Positions 37,077-46,758 of a stretch of 64,000 nt of DNA are shown here, in pieces. Where the stretch lies: the NCBI GenBank assembly GCA_016717225.1, contig JADKGB010000013.1, positions 1 through 64,000 on the forward strand, in the 5' to 3' direction. The notes below the pieces were generated by a model that did no database searches, was not told the origin of the DNA, and saw only the letters and a list, made by a program, of their open reading frames with translations. How positions within the stretch are numbered: position 1 is the first letter of the stretch; every line of letters begins with the position of its first letter. This DNA comes from Flavobacteriales bacterium (GTDB taxonomy: Bacteria > Bacteroidota > Bacteroidia > Flavobacteriales_F > PHOS-HE28). A program made the position numbers and the translations under genes.

Positions 37077-37873
37077 AACAAGCGTTGTTCGCCCTTTTGC
37101 TGCTTGTCGGTTTGCCGTTCGGATCGCAAGCGGCAGTTGATCCGTGTTTGCCGGCGAAACCGACAGACCAGGATCGGCTCGTCTTCCAATACACTCCGTG
37201 GCTGAAACCGGACGAGGTGGCGCGCTTGAACGATGTGTTGGTGCAGTTCGCCCGCGAAACAAGCAACCAGATCGCCATTGTCATCGTGGATTCGCTGTGT
37301 GGTTACAATGTCAGCGACTTCGCTTTTGACTTGGGCGAAGCTTGGGGATTGGGTGGGGCGAAAATGGACAACGGTGTTGTTCTCCTGGTGAAACCTACCG
37401 GCGGCCCCGGAGAAAGGAAGGTCTTTATCGCCACTGGCTATGGGTTGGAAGGAGCTATTCCGGACGCGGTATGTCGACGCATCGTTGACGAGGAGATCGT
37501 ACCGCGTTTCAAGAACGGAGACTCCTTCGGTGGATTGAACGCGGCCATCGGTACATTGATGAAGTTGGCCAAGGGCGAGATCAACGCGAAGAGCTATGGT
37601 ACCCGCAAAGTTCCCTTTAGCGGACTGCTGACCATCCTGGCCATTTTCGTGGTGATCATCCTCGTGGCAATATCCCAACGGAACAAAGTGCGCACGTATG
37701 CAAGAACGAACAATATCGACTTCTGGGCCGCCTGGTGGTTATTGAATCAAGCCAGTCGCAGCCACCGTGGTACCTGGGGCGGTTTTAGCGGAGGTGGCGG
37801 TGGTGGAGGTGGCGGGTTCGGCGGCTTCGGTGGTGGAGGTTTTGGTGGTGGTGGAGCTGGTGGATCCTGGTGA
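37073..37873 (+). CDS. TPM-domain protein with C-terminal membrane helix and Gly-rich tail (YgcG-like)
   Basis: A signal peptide (MKQALFALLLLVGLPFGSQA) leads to a periplasmic TPM domain (VQFARETSNQIAIVIVDSL, KMDNGVVLLVKPTGG, GYGLEGAIPDAVC). A membrane helix near residue 185 (GLLTILAIFVVIILVAI) follows, then a cytoplasmic tail ending in GGGFGGFGGGGFGGGG. This is the YgcG layout. With soluble TPM and LemA in one operon it probably acts at the membrane; substrate unknown. Confidence 0.9.
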   Translation: MKQALFALLLLVGLPFGSQAAVDPCLPAKPTDQDRLVFQYTPWLKPDEVARLNDVLVQFARETSNQIAIVIVDSLCGYNVSDFAFDLGEAWGLGGAKMDNGVVLLVKPTGGPGERKVFIATGYGLEGAIPDAVCRRIVDEEIVPRFKNGDSFGGLNAAIGTLMKLAKGEINAKSYGTRKVPFSGLLTILAIFVVIILVAISQRNKVRTYARTNNIDFWAAWWLLNQASRSHRGTWGGFSGGGGGGGGGFGGFGGGGFGGGGAGGSW

Positions 37874-37876
37874 TCG

Positions 37877-38653
37877 ATGGGGTATACGAAGTGGATATTC
37901 GGAACGCTGGGGTTCGCGTTGAGCGGAACGCCCATTGGTGCGGTTGTGGGCTTCGCATTGGGCTCCTTGTTCGATAACGTCAGTGTCGGTCGGCAGCCGA
38001 ACGACGGTTCGGATGATCCTCGCGCACGATCGACCGCCGGAGGCCAGCGTGCCGGGCAACAAACAGCAACCGCAGGCGATGTGGCGTTGAGCCTTGTTGT
38101 CCTGACAGCTGCGGTTATGAAAGCCGATGGCAAGGCAACACAGGGCGAACTAGGCCACGCGCGAACGTTCTTCAACAAACAATTCGGGCCGCAGCACGCT
38201 GCCGAGTTGCTTCGGCTCTTGCGCGATATGCTCCAACGCAGCATTCCACTGCGCGATGTATGTGAGCAGATGCGCGGGCATCTCACACACCCGGAACGTC
38301 TCCAGCTGCTGCATTACCTGATCGGCCTCGCGTATTCCGATGGCCAATTGGATCACGCTGAGAGGCAAGTGATCCAGAACATCGCATACTATCTAGGCAT
38401 TTCAGAGAAGGACCTCGCTTCTATGCATGCGATGTTCACCAAGGCCACACCAAGTGCCGCTTATGCTGTGCTTGAAGTGGATCCCAAAGTGAGCGACGAG
38501 GAACTGAAAAAAGCCTACCGCCGAGCAGCCATAAAGCACCATCCGGACAAGGTTGCCCACTTGGGCGAGCAGTTCCAGAAAGACGCTGCCGAGAAATTCA
38601 AGAAGGTGCAAGAAGCCTGGGACCGCGTGAAGAAGGAGCGGGGGATGAATTGA
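37877..38653 (+). CDS. TerB-like plus DnaJ-domain co-chaperone (DjlA-like)
   Basis: An N-terminal Gly-rich membrane-like segment (FALSGTPIGAVVGFALGSL) precedes a TerB-like helical domain (about 70-185; KADGKATQGELGHARTFF, LAYSDGQLDHAERQVIQNIA). A C-terminal J domain follows (YAVLEVDPKVSDEELKKAY, then IKHHPDKV with the HPD tripeptide that stimulates DnaK). DjlA shares this order. It starts 3 bases after the YgcG-like stop, so it belongs to the lemA operon, hinting at chaperone recruitment to a membrane complex. Confidence 0.9.
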   Translation: MGYTKWIFGTLGFALSGTPIGAVVGFALGSLFDNVSVGRQPNDGSDDPRARSTAGGQRAGQQTATAGDVALSLVVLTAAVMKADGKATQGELGHARTFFNKQFGPQHAAELLRLLRDMLQRSIPLRDVCEQMRGHLTHPERLQLLHYLIGLAYSDGQLDHAERQVIQNIAYYLGISEKDLASMHAMFTKATPSAAYAVLEVDPKVSDEELKKAYRRAAIKHHPDKVAHLGEQFQKDAAEKFKKVQEAWDRVKKERGMN

Positions 38654-38700
38654 TCAGTTCGAACGTTGTAACGGCCAACGGGTAACTGCTACGTCGTCTT

Positions 38701-38749
38701 ATACAATTTCGCAGTACAGATCGGCCTGATCTGTACTGCGAGATTGTAT
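38701..38749. terminator. 22-bp hairpin between convergent operons (bidirectional terminator)
   Basis: The arms 38701-38722 and 38728-38749 pair with a single wobble around a 5-base loop; each arm includes GCAGTACAGATC or its complement. It ends on the first base of the kup stop codon and follows the lemA operon by 48 bases. Confidence 0.8.
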
Positions 38750-40716
38750 TACATCCCTTTCCCGATCCTCTTCAGGGGGAATGAGCTTTTTTGTTGGATG
38801 ACCAAGGGTACTTGTTCCACCACGGTCACATTCGGATCCAATCCAAAAGCCTCGCGGTCGCTTAGTGCAACGTGTTTCAACGCGAAATAGGCATCCAGGA
38901 TCATGTCGTCGCGCAACGTGAATTCATTCTCCACGCTCATCACTCGCTCCGTCAGAATGTAGCAGATGTCCGTGTGGAAGTCGCCCTTTTTTATGCTCTC
39001 GTATTTGCTGCTGAATTCAAGCTCGTGCTCGCTCTCCATTTCTTCGAGCACGCGCCTGAAGAGTTTGTTGATCCGTGGTTGAACACGGAAGCCCAGATCG
39101 AAATCGACCCGGATCACCTTGTCGTCGATCAGTTCTTTCACACGATACTCCATCGTGAACGGTTCGTCCGTGTAGTTCACATGCACGAACCAATAGATGT
39201 CCGCGCGTTTCACCTTCATCGCTAAAATGCTGTCCATGACCTGCTTCTCAACGTTACCTGGATTGTCTGCCTTGGTAAGGTAGACCAAGTGGGTGGCGAA
39301 TTTCGGGATCTCCTTGTCGTCGCTCAGGTCACGCAGTAATTGTGCGTATTTGCTCAGTTGCACGAATTCCAATAGTCGGTTGGTGATCTTCCGAGCTCGG
39401 TACCAGATGTACATGACACCCATCAGCAGAAGAACGGATAGTATGAACCAAGGTCGCTGAGCGATCTTCACCACATTAGCTACGAAGTAGGCTGTTTCTA
39501 CAGAGAAGAACACGGTCATGATCGGTAGTACGATCGCCAGGTGCCAACGCCTCACGTAGCGCAGGTATCCGTACATCAGCGTTGTGGTCATCAACATGGC
39601 CACAACAATGAAGAATCCATAGGCCGAAAGCATTGATTCGCTATCGCGGAAAACGTAGAGCACGATCATGCAACCAACGAACAGCAACCAATTCACGCTG
39701 GGTATGTATATCTGCCCGCGCATTTGTGTAGGGAATTTCACCTTCACACGTGGCCAAAAATTCAAGGTGATGGCTTCGTTGATCAACGTGAAGGATCCAC
39801 TGATCAGGGCCTGGCTTGCGATGATCGTGGCCAACGTGGCGATCAAAACACCTATCAACAAGAAGCCATGTGGCATCATTTCGTAGAATGGGTTCAGATC
39901 ACCGAGGTATTTGTTGTTATGGCTCAATAACCAAGCCCCCTGGCCCATATAGTTGATTATCAACGCAGCCTTCACGAAGATCCAACTGACCTGTATGTTC
40001 TTGCGCCCACAATGGCCAAGGTCACTGTATAGTGCTTCGGCGCCCGTGGTGCAAAGGAAAACCGCACCTAGTATCCAGAACCCATTTTCGTAGGTGGTAA
40101 GCAGCCGGATCGCGTAGTAGGGGTTCAAGCACTGGAACACGTGCGGATAGTGCACCAATTGCCAAGCGCCCAACACCAGCAACATGCTGAACCAAACGAA
40201 CATGATAGGGCCGAACGCGAACCCCACCACTTTGGTGCCGAAGCGCTGGAAGAAGAACAGGAGGGCAAGTATTGCCACGACTATCCCTACAGTTAAACTA
40301 TTGCCCGGTGCGATCAAGTCCTCGAACGCGGGAACGCCTTCCAGTCCTTCTATCGCCGACGAAACTGAAACCGGAGGAGTGATGATGCCATCTACCAACA
40401 ATGTGGCTGCTCCAACGATAGCCGGTAGATAGATCCATTTTGCGTAGCGACGAACCAAGGCGTAAAGGGAGAATATACCGCCCTCTCCGCGGTTGTCTGC
40501 GGTGAGCGTAAGTAGTATGTACTTGAATGTGGTCTGCAGCGTAAGGGTCCAGATCACGCAACTGATACCACCGAAAACAAGGTCTTCTGTGATCTCTCGA
40601 ACCCCGATGATCGTTTTGAAAACGTATAAAGGTGATGTTCCGATATCACCATAGATGATACCCAGGGTGACCAACATGCCCGCCATTGACAGCGGATGCG
40701 TATGACTCTTGTTCAT
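38749..40716 (-). CDS. kup: KUP-family potassium uptake transporter
   Basis: A proton-coupled K+ importer of about 655 residues with twelve predicted membrane helices. GIIYGDIGTSPLYVFKTI near residue 25 is the family signature; DNRGEGGIFSLYAL, TLLVDGIITPPVSVSSAIEGL and ALYSDLGHCGRKNIQVSW are further KUP blocks. A soluble C-terminal domain starts near residue 460. ATG at 40716 (MNKSHTHPLSMAG) is preferred to one ten residues upstream. Complete and uninterrupted. Confidence 0.96.
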   Translation of the reverse strand: MNKSHTHPLSMAGMLVTLGIIYGDIGTSPLYVFKTIIGVREITEDLVFGGISCVIWTLTLQTTFKYILLTLTADNRGEGGIFSLYALVRRYAKWIYLPAIVGAATLLVDGIITPPVSVSSAIEGLEGVPAFEDLIAPGNSLTVGIVVAILALLFFFQRFGTKVVGFAFGPIMFVWFSMLLVLGAWQLVHYPHVFQCLNPYYAIRLLTTYENGFWILGAVFLCTTGAEALYSDLGHCGRKNIQVSWIFVKAALIINYMGQGAWLLSHNNKYLGDLNPFYEMMPHGFLLIGVLIATLATIIASQALISGSFTLINEAITLNFWPRVKVKFPTQMRGQIYIPSVNWLLFVGCMIVLYVFRDSESMLSAYGFFIVVAMLMTTTLMYGYLRYVRRWHLAIVLPIMTVFFSVETAYFVANVVKIAQRPWFILSVLLLMGVMYIWYRARKITNRLLEFVQLSKYAQLLRDLSDDKEIPKFATHLVYLTKADNPGNVEKQVMDSILAMKVKRADIYWFVHVNYTDEPFTMEYRVKELIDDKVIRVDFDLGFRVQPRINKLFRRVLEEMESEHELEFSSKYESIKKGDFHTDICYILTERVMSVENEFTLRDDMILDAYFALKHVALSDREAFGLDPNVTVVEQVPLVIQQKSSFPLKRIGKGM

Positions 40717-40970
40717 GATGTGCGCAACAATGAATGACCAAGACAAGGAACAGCGCGCACGGGAGTAGGGGTTGGCCGTTCTTATGAGGACCTTCTATGG
40801 TCGCTTGGCGGGGCGAATTAACTACTTGGAAGCGAACAACGCACAGGTCTTTTGATGAATGGCTCTTTTGGGCCAAGGAAGACATGGTACAAAGCGTATG
40901 GACCGGTCGCCGATAGTTGTTCCAAAGCCTCCCTTGCTATGCTTGGAACCATGCGCCGGGCAAGGATCAG

Positions 40971-40978
40971 TAGCTTCG
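40971..40978 (+). promoter_or_regulatory. Putative -7 element (TAGCTTCG)
   Basis: TAGCTTCG ends 21 bases before the ATG at 41000, matching the TAnnTTYG pattern and spacing seen elsewhere. No -33 element at the correct distance. Confidence 0.35.
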
Positions 40979-40999
40979 TGCATCGCTGAATATTCTGCT

Positions 41000-41830
41000 A
41001 TGGAAAAACTGTCCTCATTGATCCTCGGTGCAGCACTTGTCGCTTTCTCTGTGGTCGCCAAAGCCTCCGATGGCCCTGCTGGCCCCGATCAGAACATCTG
41101 CACCAACTCAACGGTACTGTCTGCTGATGCACTGGGCTCCGGTGAGCAAGGCATTTGGTCGATCTTCTCTGGAAGCGGCACATTCTCTTCTCAAACATCA
41201 ACGGTCACTACGGTCAGTGGTCTTTCAATTGGTGAGAATGTGATCCAATGGACCATCCTCGGTAACGGTGCACCGGTTATCGATCAGGTCGTTATCGCCG
41301 TGTTCGATCCAACACTACCAGCGGCATCTGCTGGACCGGATAGTGTGCTCTGCGCGGCTAACCCCACCATGTTCTTGTTGGCCGACCCATTGCCTTCTCT
41401 TGTGTTGGGCACTTGGGTGGTTTCAAGTGGAACGGCCACGGTTGCTTCTCCTACGGATCCGCATTCCTCCGTAACCGTCCAAGGCAGTGGGCCAGCCACG
41501 TTGACCTGGATCCTGTTCAATGGCCCTTGTGGTCAATCCGAGGATGCGGTCACTTTATCCCTTCAGGAATGTGAAGTGGGCTTGGCAGAAATTCCGCTGA
41601 ACGCTGCGCGTGTCCTGTTCGATCCGATCCAGGAACGGATCACTGTCAATGGCCCACTTTCACTGGAACGGGTGGAGGTCTTTGACGCTACTGGGCGTTC
41701 TGTGAACGTGACGAATGCCAGTGGGAGCAGCATTTCCATTCCCATGCGGGGCAGGGCAGAAGGCGTGTATTTGGTGAATCTTGTTTCTCCAACGGGTTCT
41801 TTGACCCGCCGCGTTGTCATCGGGCGCTGA
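41000..41830 (+). CDS. Secreted beta-rich protein with type IX sorting domain
   Basis: A signal peptide (MEKLSSLILGAALVAFSVVA) precedes two PKD/immunoglobulin-like repeats typical of gliding-motility-type surface proteins (AGPDQNICTNSTVLSA and AGPDSVLCAANPTMFLLA, each followed by a GxWxxxSG stretch). The final 65 residues form a sorting tail (VEVFDATGRSV, GVYLVNLVSPTGSLTRRVVIGR). Total 276 residues. It probably acts as a surface adhesin or accessory protein. Its stop is immediately adjacent to that of the next, convergent gene. Confidence 0.8.
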   Translation: MEKLSSLILGAALVAFSVVAKASDGPAGPDQNICTNSTVLSADALGSGEQGIWSIFSGSGTFSSQTSTVTTVSGLSIGENVIQWTILGNGAPVIDQVVIAVFDPTLPAASAGPDSVLCAANPTMFLLADPLPSLVLGTWVVSSGTATVASPTDPHSSVTVQGSGPATLTWILFNGPCGQSEDAVTLSLQECEVGLAEIPLNAARVLFDPIQERITVNGPLSLERVEVFDATGRSVNVTNASGSSISIPMRGRAEGVYLVNLVSPTGSLTRRVVIGR

Positions 41831-42602
41831 TCACCAACCGGTGACAAGCAGTTTTCGGGCTGCACCTGGACCGCATTTCTGCCATTTCGAGTAGGCTTGT
41901 GCCGCCCGTTCGCGCATTTGCTCATTGCTTTCGTTGCACACCCAACCTTGTAGAGCGGCGTCCAGCGTATAGGCTTCCGGCGCCATCAAACCAGTAGTCC
42001 AGAGCAGAGGTGTGGCCCCGGTAGCCTTCAACGGAGCGTTGAAGAACCGTTTGCTGATGCACGCGAGAATGACGGCCTCTCTTGTCGCTATTCGCTGGTT
42101 GGCGGGGTGCAGGCGGTGCGAAATCCATTAACCCGTCATGGCCGCAGTAGGCTATCAGATCCGCGGATCCACCAATGGCCAGTTTTATATCACCAACTTG
42201 AAGGGTGGTTGGATCATACCCCCCGGCGTAGCTCAAGAAATCGTTCGTTGCTTGTTGGATGAACTTGCCATCGTACGCATCAGCCACGAGGAACACGTTC
42301 TCGGTTACGTGTTTCCAGGTGATCCGTTCCAGAATATTCGTTCGTGGGTACGTCGAACGCTCGATCCGTTTCCATTCCTTGCTTTTGTTGAACCAGCTGC
42401 GCACACCATAAGCCGCACCCCAATACAGATTTCGTTCGGTGTCCTGGCCATTGCCCAATACGGCCGGTACGGGCACGATCCCCTGGTTCACGTTATCGCA
42501 CAGGGCCACCACCACATGGATCACGCGTTGCGCGCTACCCAAATGGGCGACCATGATCGCCCACGCGAACAGCGTCAACGGTAAACAGTGCCTTGCAGCC
42601 AT
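41831..42602 (-). CDS. Exported protein with possible caspase-like His/Cys dyad (one frameshift)
   Basis: A signal peptide (LPLTLFAWAIMVAHLGSA) is followed by VIHVVVALCDNVNQGIVPVP, WGAAYGVRSWF, then LIAYCGHDGLMDF. The frame changes near 42080; restoring it gives EAVILACISKRFFNAPL and then TTGLMAPEAYTLDAALQGW, ending at 41831 (about 256 residues). The GHDG and ILACxSK pair follows hydrophobic strands, as the His and Cys do in clan CD (caspase-like) peptidases. His-Cys spacing is about 26 residues, shorter than classical caspases. Function is inferred from motif placement only. Confidence 0.6.
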
Positions 42603-42806
42603 GCGGTCATCATGTTATCGTCCAGTAGTTTTCCGATCACCCGATGATGCGAATGCGCGAACGGGTTGTTCCTGTACAACGCCTCGGCCGGCACTCCTAT
42701 TTCGTAATGATCTGCATCATCTACCTTAGCCAACCGCCTCCCGTTCCCGATCCAAGTGGATCAGGGTTTTCGGAAATCAACCCCCCCTTTCGCAGCACTT
42801 TTTATC

Positions 42807-44446
42807 ATGCGCAATTTCTCGCTGCTCTTTTTCGTCTTCGGAATCTCGATAGGGCAGGCCCAGACGATCGGTCTGTTGGAATACTCACCTGGGAATCTGG
42901 ACGGTTATGTGCTCTTTGCACCTATCCCCAGTACCACCACGTACTTGATCGATAAGTGTGGGCGCGAAGTCCACGCCTGGCCCAGTGCCTACAAGCCAGG
43001 ACAGTCGGTTTACATGTTGGACAACGGATCGTTGATACGTCCCGCGTCTATTCCGAATAACGTTTTCACTGCTGGTGGAAAAGCCGGTGCGGTCGAGCGG
43101 ATCTCCTGGGATGGTGTGTTGGAATGGAGCTACCAGGTCAGTGATACCGGGCAATGCAGTCATCACGACGTTTACCCGATGCCGAATGGGCACGTTCTCG
43201 TTCTGGCGTGGGAGAAGGTCAGCGTTGCCGAAGCGTTGGCGCAGGGTCGTGATCCGGCACTTCTAACCAATTCGTTGTGGCCAGAGAAGATCCTGGAACT
43301 TGAACCGATCGGCGAGAACCAAGCCAACATCGTTTGGGAATGGCATACATGGGACCACTTGGTGCAAGAATTTGATGATACCAAACCGAATTTCGCTCCC
43401 ACCTCGGAACACCCGGAACTGGTTGATCTGAATTATGGTAACGGCATGGCGCAGGCGGATTGGATCCATGCGAACGCGCTCGACTACAATGCCGATCTGG
43501 ACCAGATCATGATCAGTGCGCACAATTTCGACGAGCTCTGGGTGATCGATCATAGCACGACAACGGCCGAAGCCGCCTCGCATTCAGGTGGAACACAAGG
43601 TCACGGCGGGATCTGCTTTACCGTTGGGGAAATCCGGAAGCCTACGGGCGTGGAACGGAAGCGGACAAGCGCCTTTTCGGCCAGCATAACACCCAGTGGA
43701 TCAGGCCCGGGCTACCGCGCGCTGGTGAGGTTTTGGTCTTCAACAACGGGGCTGGCAGGCCGGGTGGTCAGTATTCCTCGGTTGACATATTCGAAACACC
43801 GGTTGATGGGAATGGCGGTTATCCGATCGGTGTGGGTGTTCCTTTTGCTCCCGCAGCACTGGATTTCCAATGGACGGAACCGGTTCCGACGGATCTGTTC
43901 GCCCAGCGCATTTCCGGTGCACAGCAGTTGCCGAACGGAGGATTACTTGTTTGTGATGGCCCTGCCGGATCTCTTTTCGAGTTGGGAACCAACAATGAGA
44001 AAGTGTGGCGGTACATCTCGCCCGTGAATTTGAACGGTCCTATGACCCAAGGTGCGCCAGCCATTTTGAACACGGTATTCCGTTGCACGTGGATCGCCTC
44101 GAACCATCCGGGTCTGAATGGCCATGACCTCACTCCCGGTGATCCCATCGAACTGGAACCATTGGCGAATGCGTGTACCACATCCAACCACCTCGAAGAA
44201 GCTGAGAACCCAGGCTTGATGGTCTTTCCTGATCCGACCTCTGGACCTGTTCAGCTTTCGCTGAACGGAGGTATCAGTTCTGTTTCCGTCACGGATGCAC
44301 AGGGTAGGAGTATGGGTGTGCACCCATTGGTATCGGCAACAGGCAGAATGAGTGTGGATCTTTCCTCACTTGCGGATGGTATCTACTTGATACAAGCCGA
44401 ACAAGACGGAAAGCGCTTTACCTCCCGCGTACTTGTTTCCCGTTAG
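42807..44446 (+). CDS. Arylsulfotransferase-like secreted protein with sorting domain (one frameshift)
   Basis: The start MRNFSLLFFVFGISIGQAQ is a signal peptide. The beta-propeller portion has arylsulfotransferase-family marks: GYVLFAPIPSTTTYLIDKCG, LEWSYQVSD, SHHDVYPMPNGHVLVLAWE, WEWHTWDHLVQEFD and WIHANALDYN. The frame changes near 43609; restoring it gives GDLLYRWGNPEAYGRG. The end is a Por sorting tail (LMVFPDPTSGPVQLS, VTDAQGRSMG, YLIQAEQDGKRFTSRVLVSR). Joined length is about 546 residues. Bacteroidota homologues are often called aryl-sulfate sulfotransferases, but activity for this branch is unproven. Confidence 0.78.
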
Positions 44447-45252
44447 GCACCGGCATTCTTGCTCGCTCGTAAGGCATACACCATCGGTAGTTTGGCTTCC
44501 ATGCCCTTGATCATGAACTGGCCATCGGCAGTGGCAACAGTATTCTGAAAGCAGTCGTAGGGCGAACGGTCGTATTCGCGGAAGACATCCAGGCGAAGGC
44601 CTGCGATGATAAGTGCTTGCACCACATCTGCCAGGGAATGGTTCCATGCGAACGATGGCAGTTGTAATGGGGCGTTCCGAACGGCGTAGGTCCCGGACTC
44701 GTTCTCCTCGATCACTTCGCGATTGAAATAGGAGTATTGTACCCGTGAGAAGTCGTTGCTGTACATCCAGAGAGCCGGATGGAATTCAGCGAAGACCAAT
44801 CGCCCACCAGGCTTCAAGTATGCTGCGATGTTCGCCGCCCAAGCGCTCAACTCGGGGAGCCAGCCAATGGTGCCGTATGTGGTAAAGACCACATCAAACC
44901 TTCCTTCGAGTTCTGTACGTCGGTCCAACACATTGCCCTCGATGAATTCAGCACGAATGCCACAGCGATCGCTCAATTCTCGCGCTTTCGCAACAGCTTG
45001 GTCCGATAGGTCCAGTCCGGTGACGTGGGCGCCCAACCGTGCGAGTGAAAGTGTGTCCTGGCCGAAGTGGCATTGCAGATGCAACAGGTCTTGCCGGTTC
45101 ACATCGCCCAAGAGATCCAACTCTATCCGGTTCAGCGTGCTTTTGCCATTCACGAAGGCCTCCACATCGTAGAACTGGGACGCATAGTGAAGCTCGGTGC
45201 GAGCATTCCACAGGGCTCGGTTCGCTTCGAAATGTGCGCGATGATCATCCAT
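44443..45252 (-). CDS. Class I SAM-dependent methyltransferase
   Basis: The 269-residue protein has the Rossmann methyltransferase pattern: LLHLQCHFGQDTLSLARLGA for SAM motif I, VTGLDLSDQAV for the acidic loop, FIEGNVLD and FDVVFTTYGTIGWLP, then LKPGGRLVFAEFHP. The substrate is unknown. Its ATG overlaps the TAA of the upstream gene by one base (TAATG), the same coupling seen in the PhyH/DUF4833 pair. Convergent with the arylsulfotransferase-like gene, overlapping by 4 bases. Confidence 0.9.
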   Translation of the reverse strand: MDDHRAHFEANRALWNARTELHYASQFYDVEAFVNGKSTLNRIELDLLGDVNRQDLLHLQCHFGQDTLSLARLGAHVTGLDLSDQAVAKARELSDRCGIRAEFIEGNVLDRRTELEGRFDVVFTTYGTIGWLPELSAWAANIAAYLKPGGRLVFAEFHPALWMYSNDFSRVQYSYFNREVIEENESGTYAVRNAPLQLPSFAWNHSLADVVQALIIAGLRLDVFREYDRSPYDCFQNTVATADGQFMIKGMEAKLPMVYALRASKNAGA

Positions 45253-45929
45253 TACTTCGCAAGTGGGACCTGCTTTTCCTGTACGGGTTGAAAGGTCCCA
45301 TCCTTCATGCCCCAGATCACCCAACGTTCGTGATCGCCTTCAGTGAATTTCTCCATGTTGCTCACCATCGTGAGCACGCCTTTCTCGTATTTGTAGGTGC
45401 TTCCACCGCGATGTCCTGGGCCTGCGTACCACTGAGAGCTCACCATTTGCCGATCATGGTCGAACATGGGTTGCTGGATGCTATCGAGCATGCGCGACGA
45501 TGTGAATTGGTTCGTTGCGGCATCCCACAACCAATAGCGGTGCTCGGCGTTCGTAAGGTCCGCCGCTGCTTCCATGATGCTGATGTCCTTGCTGCCGTTG
45601 AAGTCGTAGTCCAGCAGTTGCACCGCAGGGAATTGGCCATCAGGCATCGGGCAAGGGCAGGTCATGTTCTCGATCGCCAACCGTTGGAACGGTTCCTTGG
45701 CTCCTTTGGCACTTACCGAGATCGCATCAACGGAGCATTGCACACCCATGCTCATATGCATGTGTGTGCTCACGAGGAAGCGGATGTCCCGAAGGCTGTC
45801 GGTGAACAGGTAGCTTTCTTGTTTTGGTTTCTGTTCCGCAGCTGCAGCAGATGGGATATCCGCAGCCGCTTGTGGCACTGAGCTTCCTATGCACGCGAAC
45901 AGGAGCAGAACCGGAAATAGACGGAGCAT
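45252..45929 (-). CDS. Exported protein with integrin-like repeat (XAC2610-like)
   Basis: A leader (MLRLFPVLLLFACIGSSVPQ) precedes a region with VQLLDYDFNGSKDISIME, resembling the D-x-D/N-x-G-x-x-D calcium loop of FG-GAP/XAC2610-type proteins, followed by HRYWLWDAATNQF and STYKYEKGVLTMVSN. This pattern is typical of exported proteins of unknown function. It is 225 residues, intact, and translationally coupled to the methyltransferase downstream. Confidence 0.65.
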   Translation of the reverse strand: MLRLFPVLLLFACIGSSVPQAAADIPSAAAAEQKPKQESYLFTDSLRDIRFLVSTHMHMSMGVQCSVDAISVSAKGAKEPFQRLAIENMTCPCPMPDGQFPAVQLLDYDFNGSKDISIMEAAADLTNAEHRYWLWDAATNQFTSSRMLDSIQQPMFDHDRQMVSSQWYAGPGHRGGSTYKYEKGVLTMVSNMEKFTEGDHERWVIWGMKDGTFQPVQEKQVPLAK

Positions 45930-45955
45930 CGGAGCGATCGTTTGAGTTGCAAAAG

Positions 45956-45985
45956 AAGCAGGGCTTCCAATTGGAAGCCCTGCTT
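45956..45985 (-). terminator. Intrinsic terminator after the LolA-like gene
   Basis: AAGCAGGGCTTCCAA and TTGGAAGCCCTGCTT form a perfect 15-bp palindrome; reading on the minus strand it is followed by a T-rich tract (TCTTTT). It lies 20 bases after the stop at 46006. Confidence 0.8.
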
Positions 45986-46005
45986 TCGGTCAATTTCGGG
46001 AAGGA

Positions 46006-46654
46006 TCAGCGTACATCGTTGATCTCTACTCCGGGGAACTTGGCCTTGTCGAACGTGAACACACTCTCGTACAGGTCCACGTTGGGGCTGAATTTCTTGA
46101 GCATGTATGTCACTTCGTTGCCCTCTTTGTAAAGCACCTTCACCAGCTTGGGTTCCATTTTCGCTTTGTCCACGGATAGGATCACGGTGTGATAGGGCTT
46201 CTTACCAGGTTCCAGAGGGAACAACTTGAGCACTTGCACAACAGTGCCGTCGGCTTCCTTTTTCTTCAACGAACGTGCTTTTGAATCCCTGCTCATAAAT
46301 GCTGAAGATCTTTGTGGGGTCCAGTTCCTTGTCCATATCCGCTGGGTCGCTGATGGTTACCTCGTTGCTCTTCTTGCTGTAAGTCCAAATGGCCTTGCCG
46401 TCGTTCACAACGGTGTTGTCCGTAAGCGTGAGGCGGAAGAGTTTGCCTTTCACTTTCACGTTACCGTCCTGCTTCACGTTCAATTTGCCCGCGGTGTTGA
46501 TCAGCGTGCTGCTGAAATCGGCTTCGAAACTGGTGTACGCGCGACTCTTCGCGATCAACTTGTCGATGATGGCTTTGCTCTTGGGGTCGTCCTGTGCACG
46601 AACAGTGGCGGTTCCGAGTATCAATAGAGCGAGGATGAGAAGGGTCTTCTTCAT
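46006..46654 (-). CDS. LolA-like outer-membrane lipoprotein carrier (one frameshift)
   Basis: The signal peptide (MKKTLLILALLILGTATVRA) leads to the LolA pattern: YTSFEADFSSTLINTAGKL, GKLFRLTLTDNTVVNDGKAIWTY and DPTKIFSIYEQGF. After a frame change near 46275 the protein continues with VLKLFPLEPGKKPYHTVIL and DLYESVFTFDKAKFPG. LolA carries lipoproteins across the periplasm. Joined length is about 215 residues, normal. A TAATTTCG element sits 5 bases upstream of the ATG. Confidence 0.85.
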
Positions 46655-46659
46655 GTGGG

Positions 46660-46667
46660 CGAAATTA
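46660..46667 (-). promoter_or_regulatory. Putative -7 element (TAATTTCG)
   Basis: Located 5 bases from the ATG at 46654 on the minus strand; if used, the lolA-like mRNA would be nearly leaderless. TTG lies 15 bases further upstream, shorter than the usual 19-20. Confidence 0.35.
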
Positions 46668-46758
46668 GCCGACCGCTGATGGCAAGGGTTGTGCCGAATT
46701 GTACCAGGGCTTGAAAAGGTTGACCGGAGAAGTGGTTCAGGCCCTGCGGACTTTGTCT

